A DNA stretch of 64,000 bases, taken from NCBI GenBank assembly GCA_022495995.1, contig JAFEMH010000938.1, positions 434,001 to 498,000 of the forward strand, written 5' to 3'. Origin of the DNA: Adenophora triphylla var. japonica. Taxonomy: Eukaryota > Streptophyta > Magnoliopsida > Asterales > Campanulaceae. Under the pieces are notes generated by a model. That model was not told the DNA's origin and did not search any database. It was given only the letters and a program-made list of their open reading frames with translations. Positions 1-10,776 of this stretch are shown in pieces; the first letter of the stretch is position 1; each line of letters opens with the position of its first letter. A program made the position numbers and the translations under genes.

Positions 1-348
1 GTTCCTACTAATAAAATTGCCGGGACCATATTCTGAAAACACTCTTATCAATAGTTATCCAACAACAAACAAAACACAAGATTAAATATAATTAAAGTAC
101 AACAAACACACACACTTCAATAAATTTGTGGTTTCTTCAATTCTCTATTCATTCCTTATTTCAAATAATCATTCTTTCAATCTTTTATACTTTTTCCTTG
201 TTTTAATTCACTCTAATTTTATATTTATCAATTAATAACTGTGAAATTATGTAATTATTTTCAAATTTCTTTTTCTTAAATTTTTCTTGTTTCTTAAATT
301 TTAATTTTGTTTGTTTATTTTCATTGTATTGTATGCTTTTTTGTTTCC
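1..348. other. AT-rich DNA without a recognisable gene
   Basis: The stretch is AT-rich, with runs of T and short CA-rich words. I see no convincing reading frame, no RNA gene and no clear transposon terminus in it. Confidence 0.5.
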
Positions 349-800
349 CTCAATTAATTTTGGAAGTACTTAACTTACAAAATATATCGTGTCTTAGTTT
401 GTGATTTCTATACTTATATTAAAAAGTTTGTGGTACCAATTAGGAATCAGCTTAAATTAAAATATTTATTGTGGCTTAATCTAAGATTTCTACACTCATA
501 AAATAACTTGTGGTACCAATTAATTTTAGGACTACTTTAATTTACAAAATTTATCGTGGCTTAGTGTGATATTTCTACATATTTATTAAATAGTTTGTGG
601 TACCATTTAATTTTGGAAGTACTTTAAACTGTAAAATATATTGTGGCTTAGACTGAGATATCTACACATTTATTAATAAATAATTTGTGGTACCAATTAA
701 TTATGGAAGTACTTTAATTTACAAAATTATTGTGGCTTAGTCTGCGATTTCTTTCTGCACATTTATTAAGTAGCTTGTGGTAACAAGCAATTTTGGAGTT
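349..800. repeat. Minisatellite, about 88-bp units, 5 copies
   Basis: Degenerate direct repeats each carry the words TTTGGAAGTACTT, TTGTGGCTTAG, ATTTCTACA and TTGTGGTACCAATTAA. The GTGGTACCA/GTGGTAACA word recurs near 431, 509, 597, 688 and 777, so the period is close to 88 bp. Neighbouring units differ by substitutions and small indels, so the array is not recent. It stops just before the left end of the transposon at 819. I see no coding potential. Confidence 0.75.
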
Positions 801-1523
801 TGTTTACTAGGTACCTAAGAGCATCCACAATGGTAGAGCTCCTTGCAAGAGCTTTTTTATAATTTCAATATAACACATCATCTCCTAGTCATCAAATAAA
901 AAACTCAAGCTTTTTTTACAATGGTGAAGGTTTTTCACCAACTTTTTTATGACCCCACCTTGAACATTAAAGTTTTATTTAGTATTTTTCTATAAATTTC
1001 TCTTTAATATTTATATATATGGGCTATCTTTATTTGGGATTGATTTTTTAAGCACGATACATTTTTTTTACAGTAGCACAACAATGAAATTCTCACTTGG
1101 ATGTCAAACAGTCAAGAATGACCACAATTTTAATAAAATTCCATAGCTTAAAAATTACCATTAAACAATTAAATCCTACAAATAATTATAGAATAAAACA
1201 CAAAAATTTGAAATGCAAAAATCTGGAAGTCATAACATTTTCACAAGTGATTGTGGAACATATTTCTCACTCTCCTTTAAAATTCTCCATACATGCTCAT
1301 ACTTAAAAACCTTTAGCCTTTTGTCATCACTTTTTCTCCATTGTTCATGTGCCTTCTCAAGTACATCATCATCACTCCAACCACTTGCACGATTGTTGTA
1401 CCAATTATTGTAGTATGCTGAAAACTCATTCACTTGCGAATAAAATTGATAAAAATGTGATTTAGCTCTGCTTGCAATCCTTTCCATTGTTCCAGTAGGA
1501 CGATGTTGGTTGTAGTAATCAGT

Positions 1524-1814
1524 TATTAGAATAATGAGGGTTAGACGAAGTCAATCAAAACATGGAAGAGAAGAATTGAATTGAATGACTCAATTGATTA
1601 TGATGCTAGAGATACATATTTATAGGTTTACAATGAGTAGGTAATCTCCTAGGAGGAGAAGGATTCTAATCTAGGTAATCTCCTAGAAGGAGAAGGATTC
1701 TAATCTAATACAAAGATTTAGTTTCCTAATCTAATACAAAGATTTAGTTTCCTAATCTATATTAACAATATATACTTGAATATAATATAATGATATTATA
1801 TTATATTCCTAATA
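1524..1814 (-). repeat. TRIM-like element, 3' LTR (minus orientation)
   Basis: This is the downstream LTR on the minus strand. The G-rich stretch TTGCGGGGAC read on the minus strand just before it is a candidate polypurine tract. Confidence 0.75.
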
Positions 1815-2374
1815 TGTCCCCGCAAGATGGACGTTCTTTGGATAAGTCCAATCTTGGAGAGTGATGAGATGAACCGGGTTTGATGATGAGTTGAAGATGT
1901 GTTCCCGGACATGTGTGTCATTTCAGAAGAGATGTGGTTCCTTGCATGTCGAAGATGATGGGGTTGAGGAGAGGGGTTTCAGGTTTACCGAGGGGGGGTT
2001 TTGAAGTAGGGGGAATTGATTTCGGCTAGGCCGAGGGGGTTTTGAAGTTGGGGTTATGCACGTGGAGTCACCTTGTACAAGTAGGGATTTTACCCCTCAG
2101 GCGTGAGACAAGCACGTGGAGTCACCTTGTACAAGTAGGGATTTCACCCCTCACGTGTTGGTCAAAGGGTTTTTGTAAAAAAATTTGAAATTTCGATCAA
2201 AATGGTTTTTGAGCCGAGGGGGTTGAATAACAAAAAAAGTTTTAGTTTTTCGATCAAGAGGGTGGTTTGAGCCGATTGGGTTATGGTGATTTAAGAGGGT
2301 GGTTGGCGGAAGCTTTGGTGGCGGAAGCAAGGTGGCGGAGAAGTTCTTCTATGGATCTTAATGCTCTGATACCA

Positions 2375-2665
2375 TATTAGAATAATGAGGGTTAGACGAA
2401 GTCAATCAAAACATGGAAGAGAAGAATTGAATTGAATGACTCAATTGATTATGATGCTAGAGATACATATTTATAGGTTTACAATGAGTAGGTAATCTCC
2501 TAGGAGGAGAAGGATTCTAATCTAGGTAATCTCCTAGAAGGAGAAGGATTCTAATCTAATACAAAGATTTAGTTTCCTAATCTAATACAAAGATTTAGTT
2601 TCCTAATCTATATTAACAATATATACTTGAATATAATATAATGATATTATATTATATTCCTAATA
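2375..2665 (-). repeat. TRIM-like element, 5' LTR (minus orientation)
   Basis: This repeat appears identical to 1524-1814. The tRNA-Met primer site lies at 2363-2374, immediately next to it on the internal side. Confidence 0.8.
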
Positions 2666-3862
2666 TCAGTGATGCGTTGCCAAAATGCTTGTTTGGTTTG
2701 ATCATCACCAATTACTGGATCAGTTCCAATGGTAACCCATGCCATAGCAAGCACCTTTTCCTCATCCACAGACCATTGACTTCGATTAATTGTCTGCTTC
2801 TTGACACTTGCATCAACTTCATAGTTCACATCCACATCTTTGTCAAGGATGATTTGTTCAAGCCCTACTTGAGTTGAATGTGCTGGAAATTCAGAATCTC
2901 GCATAGAAGATGATGTTATAGGGTCTTTATCATTGCAAGAGACATCAACATTATACCTCTGTGACTCCTTTGAAGGTAACTTTGATGGTTGTGTTGATTG
3001 TTTTACATTAAAATTGGTTGATACCCCAAATTGATTACTTATATCAGACCAACATTCGGGTGGGCGAGGAAATAGCTGAGGTCGGTGGACATTTTGAAAA
3101 CTTTGAAAAGGTGACATATGTTGAGGAAATTGTTGGATATAAGGAAAATTTTGGATATGTGGTTGCGTAAGAAAAGGAAAAGAAGAAGGACGAGGATTAG
3201 GACGTCTCGAATCGGTATTTTCTTTGGCATTTTGAGGCAGAGAGAGATTTCTTTCATCCATGTTTTGGAACAATTGGCAGGATGAACAAAAAGAATGCTT
3301 ATTGTTTCTTTATATAAATATTTGAAGTATACAAAGAAGAAAACAAAAAGCCAAGAGTCAGTACATACAACGTTCACTTCAATTGATTGCAAAATGAAAT
3401 GGGAAATGAAAGATTAACAACGGTAACATTTTGACAATTAAAAAAAAAAAAAAAGAGGAAAAAAACATAATTGTTATTTTATATTTAATAGTTTACATAG
3501 GAAATAGGTGACATTAATGTAAAGAGCTCCTTGAAAGAGCTCTTTCTAGAAAGAGTTGCTCCTTAGCAAGGAGCTCTTTCACATCTTCCACAATGGCAAA
3601 AACCTCTAGGGAGCTTTTTCGTAAGAATAAGGAGCTATGAAAAAGCTCCCATTGTGGATGCTCTAAGGCAAGTGAGGCGGCCGCCTAGGTCCCCTGAAAT
3701 TTTACTTGATTTTAGAGCCCCAAATTTTTTAAATTTATTATATACTTTAAATGTCGATTTTAAACAAAGATCTTCCAATGTTTAAGTGGTAAAAGAGTGT
3801 GGCATTAGGTCTTATGCTCGCCTTTGCTTCTCTAAGTTTTTGGGTTCAATTCCTGTCAACTA

Positions 3863-4099
3863 CTCCTCCTGTCCCATCCGAAAGGACACTTTTGGTCAAC
3901 ATCAGTTCACTTTTACTCAAACATTAATGTAAATTTAATCATTATATTGAAATTCTAAAAATTGTTATTGATAAATCATTAAATGGTTTATGAATAACAA
4001 TTTTTAAAATTTCAATAAGATGATTAGATTTGCATTTATGTTTGAGTCAAAGTTAACTGATGTTGACCAAAAGTGTCCTTTCGAGCGGGACAGAGGGAG
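3863..4099. mobile_element. Stowaway-type MITE
   Basis: Long terminal inverted repeats run CTCCTCCTGTCCCATCCGAA at the left and TTCGAGCGGGACAGAGGGAG at the right, extending inward through the AAGGACACTTTTGGTCAACAT region and its complement. The element is flanked by TA on both sides (3861-3862, 4100-4101), as for Tc1/mariner-derived Stowaway elements. It has no ORF. Confidence 0.8.
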
Positions 4100-4101
4100 T
4101 A

Positions 4102-4689
4102 CATTATATGTTTTTCTCTTCTATTTGTTATTTTCTCTTTCCTAATTTTAGTTTTATTTCCTTTCTTTTACCCACTTTTTTTTTCTCTTTCCAAAGTTTA
4201 AATTTATTTCCTTTTCTCCTAGTTAAATTTTATTTCTCTCTCCTAGTTAATTCAACGTTTTGTTTACTTCTCTCGTTACTATAAATAACAAATAAGAAAA
4301 AAATGGCTTCGGTTTGGTTGTTTAAGTTCAAGGATGATGTTCGGGGTGTTTGTTGGAGGCCATTGTCTCGTTACTATAAGTGTAAAAATGTAAAGGGGCT
4401 TCAGTTTCAGATCTTCAAAGTTTGATTAATTTGAACTTTCTAAAAATTGCACCAATTCTAGCCCTCTGACATGAGACATCTTCATAAAAAAAATTGCACC
4501 AATTAACGTATAGGAGTATTTCTAATTTTATTTGTAGTATTAGTTATATGATCAATCCGTCAGGCAAAAAAGTTACAGCTTTAGCATCTTTTAGGTTAAT
4601 TAGCACCTTTTAAGTTAATCATCACGGTAAGTATTAATTAATGGTTTATATATAGGATTTATCCCACCACCTTCTCAAACGTCAAAACA
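4102..4689. other. AT-rich intergenic DNA
   Basis: T-rich and TTTCTCTTTCC-type low-complexity DNA followed by unremarkable AT-rich sequence. I see no gene, RNA or clear repeat boundary. Confidence 0.45.
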
Positions 4690-5400
4690 ATAATGATTGC
4701 AGAAATTCGGCGCTTCACATGATCCAACCGTCCGTCAGAACGGCCAGGATTGAGCCACGTCACCTTTGGTCGACCCAACATCGGCTCGAGCATCGACTTA
4801 CCGCCTACTTCAAAGCTTCATCAGAAATTCTTTTAACTTCCTTGTCGACAAAGTCAACTCAGAAAGTTGGGGGCCACTGAACATAATAAAAGTGACGAGC
4901 TAGGCCCAGCGAGTAAGCCCAGTCATCTATCTATCATTGCCACCACGTTCCCAGTGGGTTAAGCCCAATTATTACTAGGCCCAAGGCCCATCAGCATGAT
5001 CAGTCGACCTAAGCTCATTGTCCGACCTACGAGGTCCCGACCTAGCTTGGTCCGACATTACGATCCAGATGATATTCGGGTACGGTTCAGCCCTATCCAT
5101 CAGTCAGGTCGACCTAGACCCAATAGGCGACCTCGACCTACATCGTTACGACGACCTACAGAGTCCTGGTGTACTTACAATTCTTTACGTAACAAAACCC
5201 CCTACAAATCAGGAGTTATTTATGGATAAGATCTCTAATCACGTATGTATCTGTTCCACAAATTAAGGGATTTCATGCATTCCTGCCACAAATACAACTC
5301 TCATCAACAACTATAAATACAAGGCAACATCAACCGTTCCAAGGTAATTACTCTTTGTTATTTTGAATACACCTTGTTCATTATAATATTTGAGCTCTCA
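4690..5400 (+). mobile_element. Decayed LTR-retrotransposon fragment (LTR-like)
   Basis: Base composition shifts abruptly to GC-richer DNA, with repeated CGACCTA and GGCCCA words. The stretch TTGGGGGCCACTGAACA near 4865-4881 resembles a polypurine tract followed by an LTR start as seen in Tat-lineage Ty3/gypsy elements. A TATA-like word (CTATAAATACAAGG, about 5309-5322) would be the LTR promoter. No matching second LTR is present in the window, so this is a solo or truncated copy. The short ORFs here carry no recognisable domain. The lineage call is tentative. Confidence 0.45.
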
Positions 5401-5403
5401 TAT

Positions 5404-5600
5404 GTAGGGACCGCGATCATCCTCACCACTCCACATTAGTATGATATTGTCCGCTTTGGGCTCAGCCCGCACGGATTTGCTCTTGGGAACTTCTCAAAAG
5501 GCCTCATTCTAATGAAGTGGGTGTGTGCTCTTATAAACCTGACAATACTTTGTTCAATTGTCGATGTGGGATTGAGTTTGCACCCCAACATCATACACCG
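5404..5600. repeat. Dispersed plant repeat, unclassified
   Basis: The segment contains CCACATTAGTATGATATTG, TCCGCTTTGGGCTCAGCCC, CTCAAAAGGCCTCA and GATGTGGGATTGAG words. I recognise this word order as a roughly 190-bp repeat scattered through many eudicot genomes, although I cannot name its class. It sits inside or beside the decayed LTR sequence. It has no ORF of note. Confidence 0.4.
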
Positions 5601-5749
5601 TACTTACTCTCACGCCCGAGGGTCTTCGCCGGAGACCATTCCGGCTATTCGTGGGTTCTGTGTTTCAGGTCAAGGAGCCAAGTGATTAGTCTTGCTGATT
5701 GGACGGAGATTGATAAGCACGATTCTTGCAACAACATCAGGACCATTTT

Positions 5750-6440
5750 TTTTTTTAATGTAAAGACTTGTTCGATAATACACATCCATCAACTTAAAGC
5801 GATAGGATCTTCTTCTCCCTAGCTAAATGTAAGATTAACGATTACGAAATTAACTAGGGACCATCCTAGTTGAAATTCAATAAAGAGAATATATATATAG
5901 ACATGATCAGTCGCTTTAATATTAATTAACAATTGTATTATCTCATATTACACGTCGATGAAAGCTACCAATTTAATTATCATTCACCATGTGGGAACAA
6001 ATATGTAAACAACATAAAATAAATCTCAGCTAATATGTACGTATACACACTATATATATATATATATACTCCTGTTGATTTAACAAACACTAATTCCATA
6101 TTTTGGTATTTCTTATTGGATCCTATAGCCTATTCACAATCGTATAGAATGTGACCTTCCATTAATAATAATAATTTCTTTGTCTAAATATAAATATTGC
6201 ATGTATTTGCCTTAAAATTATTGTTAACCTAGCTAGGCGGTTAATTAAAATTAAAATCAAGATATGAGTCATGTAATTCTCAATCTAAATTATAAATGAG
6301 ATTAAATCTTGATGTAACGAATAATCTCTGATTGGAAATGAAGATAATAAAACGTTGGTGCAAAATTTGTGGACCCTCCAATTTTTAAGTTCCCCGGTTT
6401 TAGAAGTCTTAGCCGCGTTCCATTTTAATCAATAAATCTT
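5750..6440. other. Upstream region of dioxygenase gene 1
   Basis: AT-rich DNA with a short (TA)n tract near 6049-6068 and no recognised transposon termini. It forms the likely promoter-proximal region of the gene that starts at 6513. Confidence 0.4.
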
Positions 6441-6443
6441 CGT

Positions 6444-6452
6444 GTTTATAAC
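6444..6452 (+). promoter_or_regulatory. Weak candidate TATA box of dioxygenase gene 1
   Basis: GTTTATAAC lies about 60 bp upstream of the chosen ATG at 6513, a normal distance for a plant core promoter with a short 5' leader. It departs from the TATAWA consensus, so this is a positional guess. Confidence 0.3.
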
Positions 6453-6512
6453 ACATCAACCCCTTAATCTGCAGCACCAGCCCCTTGCTAAAATCAGAAA
6501 ATAAACTAAACC

Positions 6513-7667
6513 ATGGGTTCCCAAACACAACCCAAGCTTCCAGTCATAGAAATCACAAAACAAAAACCAATACCAGCCACTGAATCTTGGATATCAACCT
6601 CTAATGAAGTCCGTCGTGCACTTGAAGACTACGGCTGTTTTGTTCTTTCAACTGATCAAGTTTCTCCAGATTTACACAACACCATTTTCAACCTATCCAA
6701 GCAGCTTTTCGATTGCCCAGTCGAAAGAAAAATAAAAAACACTCCAGTTATTCTCGGGTCTGGATACAGTGGAAAGTTTTCCACAATGCCCCTATTAGAA
6801 TACTTGACTATCATAGACGGAGCCACCATTGAAGCTACTGAAAGTTTCACTAACCTCCTCTGGCCTTCTGGAAACCCTACTTTCTAGTACGTTCTTTCTC
6901 ATAATAACTGTCACAGTTACTTGCATGCATGTTTAAAACATGTTTCTTATATTTGCACTAATTTGATTTTGGATGTTTTGTTATATATAGTGAAAATGTT
7001 TTGAAGTACTCAACGGTGTTAAAGGAGTTGAATTATTGTGTTATGAAAATGGTGTTTGGGAGCTATGGAGTGGAGGAGAAATATTGTGAGAGTTTGAGTA
7101 GTACATGTTTGAAAATGCTGAGATTCATGAAGTATCGAGGAGCAGAGAAGGAGGAGGTTGATGTGGGACTTGTTGCTCATACAGATAAGACCTTCTTGTC
7201 TGTGCTTGATTGCAATGAAGTTAGAGGTTTGGAGATTGAAACAAGAAATGGTGAATGGATCGTTTACGATCCGTCTCCTTCATCATTAATAGTAATTGCA
7301 GGTGAAGCTTTCACGGTAAGTCAACGTTTATATATGTAATATCAGAAAGTTGCTAGCTAGGTGATTAAGTTATTTATTTTATTAAATGGATTTTGATTAG
7401 GGATGGAGTAATGGAAGAATATATGCACCGTTGCATCGTGTGGCAATGAGATGTTTGGGGAGCGGAGAAGAGAGATACTCAATCCTGCTTTCGACGTTCA
7501 TGCGTGAGATGATTGAGATACCAAAAGAGTTAGTCGATGAAGATGAAAAGGGGTCGTTAAAATTCAAGTCATTCAGTCACATGGATTTTCTGGAGTTTTG
7601 TGGAGGAGAGGGAAGGAAATATGATTGTGCTATTGAAGCCTACTGTGGTACTGGCGGCACGTACTGA
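6513..7667 (+). CDS. AOP-like 2-oxoglutarate/Fe(II)-dependent dioxygenase, 3 exons
   Basis: The exons are 6513-6886, 6991-7315 and 7401-7667. The introns are GT-AG, phase 2 then phase 0, giving 321 residues. The start MGSQTQPKLPVIEI fits the family's MGS-LPVIDF opening. An N-terminal DIOX_N domain (about residues 8-110) precedes the 2OG-Fe(II) oxygenase double-stranded beta-helix fold. The iron ligands are visible as H188-T-D190 and H245 (in APLHRV), and the 2-oxoglutarate-binding pair is R258-Y-S260. Such soluble enzymes couple 2-oxoglutarate decarboxylation to oxidation of a specialised metabolite; the substrate cannot be read from sequence. In Brassicaceae, AOP2/AOP3 act on glucosinolates, but AOP-like genes occur far more widely. 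Around residues 80-100, where the second copy has KKPYHGY, this copy is very different, hinting at a different substrate. No disabling change is seen. Confidence 0.9.
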
Positions 7668-7852
7668 TCGACATTGGCACTGGAATTTGATGGGCAAGCA
7701 GCTTGGGCAGTCTGAGTTATTTTATGTGTTTGTGTTATCTGCTTGTTTAAAATGGTCATTTCTGTTGCTTTGCACTTTGTTTATGGATTGTGTGATTTTT
7801 GAGTGTCTGTCCAACTTCCAAGAATCCTATCTAAAAGCCCAATAAGCATATA

Positions 7853-8135
7853 CTCCCTCCGTCCCGGAACAATCTTCACACTTTTTCTTTTGGGCGTCCC
7901 AAAACTTACTTCACACATTTAAAACTTACCTAAAATGGAAATGAATCTTTACTATTTTCTCCACTCATTCTCTCTCCTACATTATTTTAATACTCACAAC
8001 ACCATTATAATTTACTATTCTCTTCACTTATTCTCTCTCCTATTTTATTTTCACACTCACAACACTTTCAATATAATACTCCCTCCTTAAAACCAGTGCA
8101 AACAGTGTTTGTGAAGATTGTTCCGGGACGGAGGG
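7853..8135. mobile_element. Stowaway-type MITE
   Basis: It begins CTCCCTCCGTCCCGGAACAA, and the right end is the inverse complement TTGTTCCGGGACGGAGGG. A TA precedes it (7851-7852). The body carries the usual CTCATTCTCTCTCCTA words. It lies about 190 bp downstream of the dioxygenase stop codon and may supply part of its 3' flank. Confidence 0.75.
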
Positions 8136-8361
8136 TCCCTCTGTCCCCAAATTATCTTCTTACTTTTTTTTCATTAATTTAAAATTATTTTAATTATTCT
8201 AATAAATATCTAAAAAAAAATGTTATTGATAATATCTATAATAATGGTGTATCAATAACAAATTTTATCTATTAGAATATTTAAATTAAGCTAAATTTAA
8301 TTTATTGCCCGAAATACTTTCATACATAAAAAAAATGAAAAGATTATTTTTGGGACGGAGG
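8136..8361. mobile_element. Stowaway-type MITE, adjacent second copy
   Basis: The left end is TCCCTCTGTCCCCAAATTAT and the right end ATTTTTGGGACGGAGG, forming inverted repeats. Internal complementarity around AATATTTAAATTAAG and ATAACAAATTTTAT makes it foldable. It abuts the previous MITE directly, so one probably landed in or beside the other. Confidence 0.65.
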
Positions 8362-8959
8362 TGGTGGAGAAGCCGCGTACATGACCTTCAATTTAATTTC
8401 GGAACACATCAATTTTACTCCTTTAAATTTTAAAAAATGATATTTTACTACTAAAATTATGAATTTATATATTTTGATTCCCAAAATTTTGATAAAAATT
8501 GCACTAAATTATTATATTGACCACTTTGGCCTTGAGTAGTTTTGGAAAACACAATGTTGTGTTATCTCGGGTGTTAGGTAATAACGAACACTAACACGTA
8601 AAAATTATCACTTTAAAATAATTGAAAGAATTAACGCAGCAAAAAAAATGACACAGAGATAAATTTTCACAAGTTATATAAAGATTCATGGCAAAAAAAT
8701 ATACTTTGACTAGATGTATATGTTTTAATTATAGTCTAAAATAACTTCTATCTTCTAATGAAAATAAAGAGTACGAAACGTGATTGGTAAAAGAACCTAA
8801 AAATAAACAACACTTCAAACACAATCAAAAGAGTAGACTATATTAGTATTCAACAAACAGTTTATGAAATTTGAATTGTATTGTCCAAAGCGTTAATAAT
8901 TTAAGAATAAAAGCTATCTCTAGCAACAATAAGTTAAGAATTGAAATTATAAATTTATA
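8362..8959. other. AT-rich intergenic DNA
   Basis: No gene or bounded element is seen. There are A-rich and T-rich runs only. Confidence 0.45.
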
Positions 8960-9225
8960 CTCCCTCTATCCTTAAATTAATACTCTTTCTTTCCCTTTCC
9001 CGATTTAATATTTTTAGTTTAAATTAATACAAGAATTTTTTTAAAAAAATAGGTAAATATTATGAGTATAAAAAGTAAAGTATGAGAGAGAAAGTGGGTA
9101 GGAAGTTTTGATTTGAGAATAACAAGTGAGTCTCATTATCGATTTTAAGTAATAAAGCAACTAAAAATCTTAAATTGAGACAGACTAAAAAGAAAAGTAA
9201 GGATCTTAAAACTGGGACGGAAAGA
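8960..9225. mobile_element. Degenerate Stowaway-type MITE
   Basis: The left end CTCCCTCTATCCTTAAATTA and the right end TTAAAACTGGGACGGAAAGAA are imperfect inverted repeats. TA stands on both sides. Mismatches in both ends show it is older than the MITEs at 7853-8361. Confidence 0.6.
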
Positions 9226-9299
9226 ATATCTATTAGAGCTAAGGACCCAAGGACCCAACTTCCAAACCAATAACCCATTTTAACCCATTTGAGATGAAA

Positions 9300-9821
9300 A
9301 TCCCAAATAAACCCACAGCTAACGGAGGGAGACGGATGTTAAGTTCCTAAAATCTCTCCGTAATATCACGTAATCAAATCGTAATCAAAAATTCAAAATT
9401 TCTTAAACCCAAACTTTCTCTCTCTGCAATCAAGCGTCGATTGATTTTTTCAACCAAAACAAAACATCAATTCCGGCCAAAATCGAACCTAATTCCACGC
9501 GAGTGAAGTCATCGGCGAAGACATTGAAGCTCGACTCTGATAACCTCCGTTTTAGGGTTGCGTAATTCCGATTTTTTAAGGTATTTTTTAATTTTTTTTT
9601 TAATTGAAACTCGTATTTGACCGTGTTCACCAATTGTTAGAAGATGTTGCTGAATTAGGTTATAAATTTTTTTTAAACAATTTTTGGAATAAAAAAATTA
9701 TTTCATTACCCATTCAAACCTAAATTGAATTTTGACCTTGTTCATCAATTGTGAGAAAGGACTTTATCAGGTCTTATAGACAGTGGTATAGGACCTGTCA
9801 TTGTGTGAAATTTTTTGTTTT
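9300..9821 (+). other. Left part of the split Ulp1/palindrome locus
   Basis: The sequence reads like a 5' untranslated leader (about 9410-9560, CT-rich, with GACTCTGATAACCTCCG and TTTTAGGGTTGCG). It ends with one degenerate copy of the GGTCCTATA palindrome (9770-9795). The Copia insertion follows and the same locus resumes at 25585. No coding frame is supported here. It could be the left part of a MULE-type element or of a dead host gene. Confidence 0.4.
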
Positions 9822-10264
9822 GAGACTGAAAGCGTGTGCTTTTTAGGGAACAAATATGTTTCCTATTTCGAACCAAATAAGCATATTTGGTGATTTGATT
9901 TTGGAACTTTCATGGAAAGATTTATATTGTCCTATTGTGAAAAGGATTTTAGTTTTAAGAAATAAAGTGTTTCCTATTTCGAATCAAAGAGGAATTTTTG
10001 GTAAGTTGATTTTATGCTTTCATGGAAAGATTCATAAGTATCCTACTTTGAAAAGGACTTTGTAAATAGAGTAAATATCTTTTATTATTCTACTTTGAAA
10101 AGGACTTTGTAAATAGAGTAAATATCTTTTATTTATATAGTTTTATATTAGGACTAACCTACTAACAATCTATTCCTTTGTGAGTGTGCTTTATGTTTCC
10201 TTGTAGGAATTGGATTCTCACATATGGAAGAGTTTGGATTCGTGAAGATCTTCTCCAAGGTGCC

Positions 10265-10272
10265 TATAAATA
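10265..10272 (+). promoter_or_regulatory. Copia LTR TATA box
   Basis: TATAAATA lies in the context GCCTATAAATACAAGAGACC. The same word is at 25089-25096 in the 3' LTR, where it could start transcription outward into the palindrome array. Confidence 0.65.
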
Positions 10273-10366
10273 CAAGAGACCAAAGACAAGAGAAGATAGA
10301 GCTTGAGAGATTTATTCAGAGAGAAAAACACTCTTTGTTCTTCACGTTTTCATAATATTGTTTTAG

Positions 10367-10407
10367 GTTGTGAGTGTAGGTTGTGACATACATCCGAAAC
10401 TCACATC
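10367..10407 (+). promoter_or_regulatory. Phased TGTG/CACA dyad, site 1 (5' LTR)
   Basis: Half-sites are GTTGTG at 10367, GTTGTG at 10380, a 3-bp centre, TACATC at 10389 and CACATC at 10402. This is the only site with a 13-bp period, and it has it on both sides, so dyad symmetry is kept. Confidence 0.6.
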
Positions 10408-10676
10408 TACGTTTTTGTCAAGTTCTTTGTTTTACTTCTGATTGGAATAGAGTCTACTTGGGAAAGGGAGTCTGTTCTTATCGTAGAAGGTGATTAGAAC
10501 TTGTTTAGTATTTTCGTCTTTTAGTTTTCACTTATTCGTATTTTTGTAAGTAACAAAGTTTTTATAGTGAAAAGTTTTTGGGCGTAAGCCTAGTTTGCTG
10601 ATCTCATAGATCAGTAAGCGTATATAACTCTTGAGTTATTGCTTTTAATTTGTTTTATTCCGCTGCATTATCTGTG

Positions 10677-10715
10677 GGTGTGTGGACAGTTGTGAGACAC
10701 ATCTGTACTCACATC
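10677..10715 (+). promoter_or_regulatory. Phased TGTG/CACA dyad, site 2 (5' LTR)
   Basis: Half-sites are GGTGTG 10677, GTTGTG 10689, centre AGA, CACATC 10698 and CACATC 10710. The period is 12 bp on both arms. Confidence 0.7.
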
Positions 10716-10763
10716 CGTGTCTGTTGCGTGATCTAAGTTTCCTAGCTACACGAAACTTTCAAT

Positions 10764-10776
10764 TGGTATCAGAGCC
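10764..10776 (+). promoter_or_regulatory. Copia primer-binding site (initiator tRNA-Met)
   Basis: TGGTATCAGAGCC begins two bases after the 5' LTR end and matches the standard plant tRNA-Met(i) primer site. It primes minus-strand cDNA synthesis. Confidence 0.85.

Larger units (their letters stand above)
1524..2665 (-). mobile_element. Small LTR retroelement (TRIM-like), complete ends
   Basis: Two direct repeats of 291 bp (1524-1814 and 2375-2665) look identical by eye. They start TATTAG, end CTAATA, and are flanked by a 5-bp duplication TCAGT (1519-1523, 2666-2670). On the minus strand the initiator tRNA-Met primer site TGGTATCAGAGC (2374-2363) directly abuts the upstream LTR, which fixes the orientation. 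The 560-bp interior has no ORF, so the element is non-autonomous and of TRIM size. It holds a 57-bp tandem duplication with CACGTGGAGTCACC words (about 2057-2155). The identical LTRs suggest a recent insertion. Confidence 0.85.
1230..3273 (-). pseudogene. Harbinger ORF1-like Myb/SANT protein, split by insertion
   Basis: The minus-strand frame opens at 3273 with a Pro/Gln/Phe-rich N-terminus. It reaches a Myb/SANT-like (trihelix-like) domain with the words SQWSVDEEKVLAMAW and FWQRITD, and is cut at 2670. It resumes on the other side of the inserted LTR element (1524-2665) through the PTGTMERIASR region to a SANT-like C-terminal part ending at 1230. This layout matches the plant family often labelled glutathione S-transferase T3-like or NAM-associated, which is the DNA-binding ORF1 partner of the PIF/Harbinger transposase. 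The usual Lys/Ser-rich tail is missing. I infer it is dead: the insertion adds stops and the 3' part has decayed. Confidence 0.75.
819..3663 (-). mobile_element. PIF/Harbinger-type DNA transposon
   Basis: The ends are inverted repeats beginning GAGCATCCACAATGG (819-833) and ending CCATTGTGGATGCTC (3649-3663). They are flanked by a direct TAA duplication (816-818 and 3664-3666). A 3-bp TWA target duplication is the hallmark of PIF/Harbinger. The subterminal regions are rich in GAGCTC-type words (AAGAGCT, AGCTCCTT) in both orientations. The only coding remnant is a minus-strand Myb/SANT-like ORF; no DDE transposase is visible, so the copy is non-autonomous. About 1.1 kb of it is a later LTR-element insertion, which makes the original element near 1.7 kb. 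Confidence 0.85.
9827..10761 (+). repeat. Copia 5' LTR
   Basis: A TATA box (TATAAATA, 10265-10272) marks the U3/R boundary region. The U3 part holds two tandem duplications: about 115 bp repeated around 9858-10060 (TTTCCTATTTCGAA words) and 43 bp around 10040-10135 (CTACTTTGAAAAGGACTTTG). Two of the 12-bp-phased dyad sites lie downstream of the TATA box (10367-10407, 10677-10715). Confidence 0.9.

Noticed and set aside
5517..5822. 101-codon frame in the dispersed repeat
   Set aside because: It crosses a repeat border and a T run, has no recognised domain, and shows no splice or promoter context.
10764..10776. tRNA gene at the tRNA-Met-like words
   Set aside because: Only the 12-13-base primer site matches. 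No cloverleaf follows here or at 14150 and 2363.
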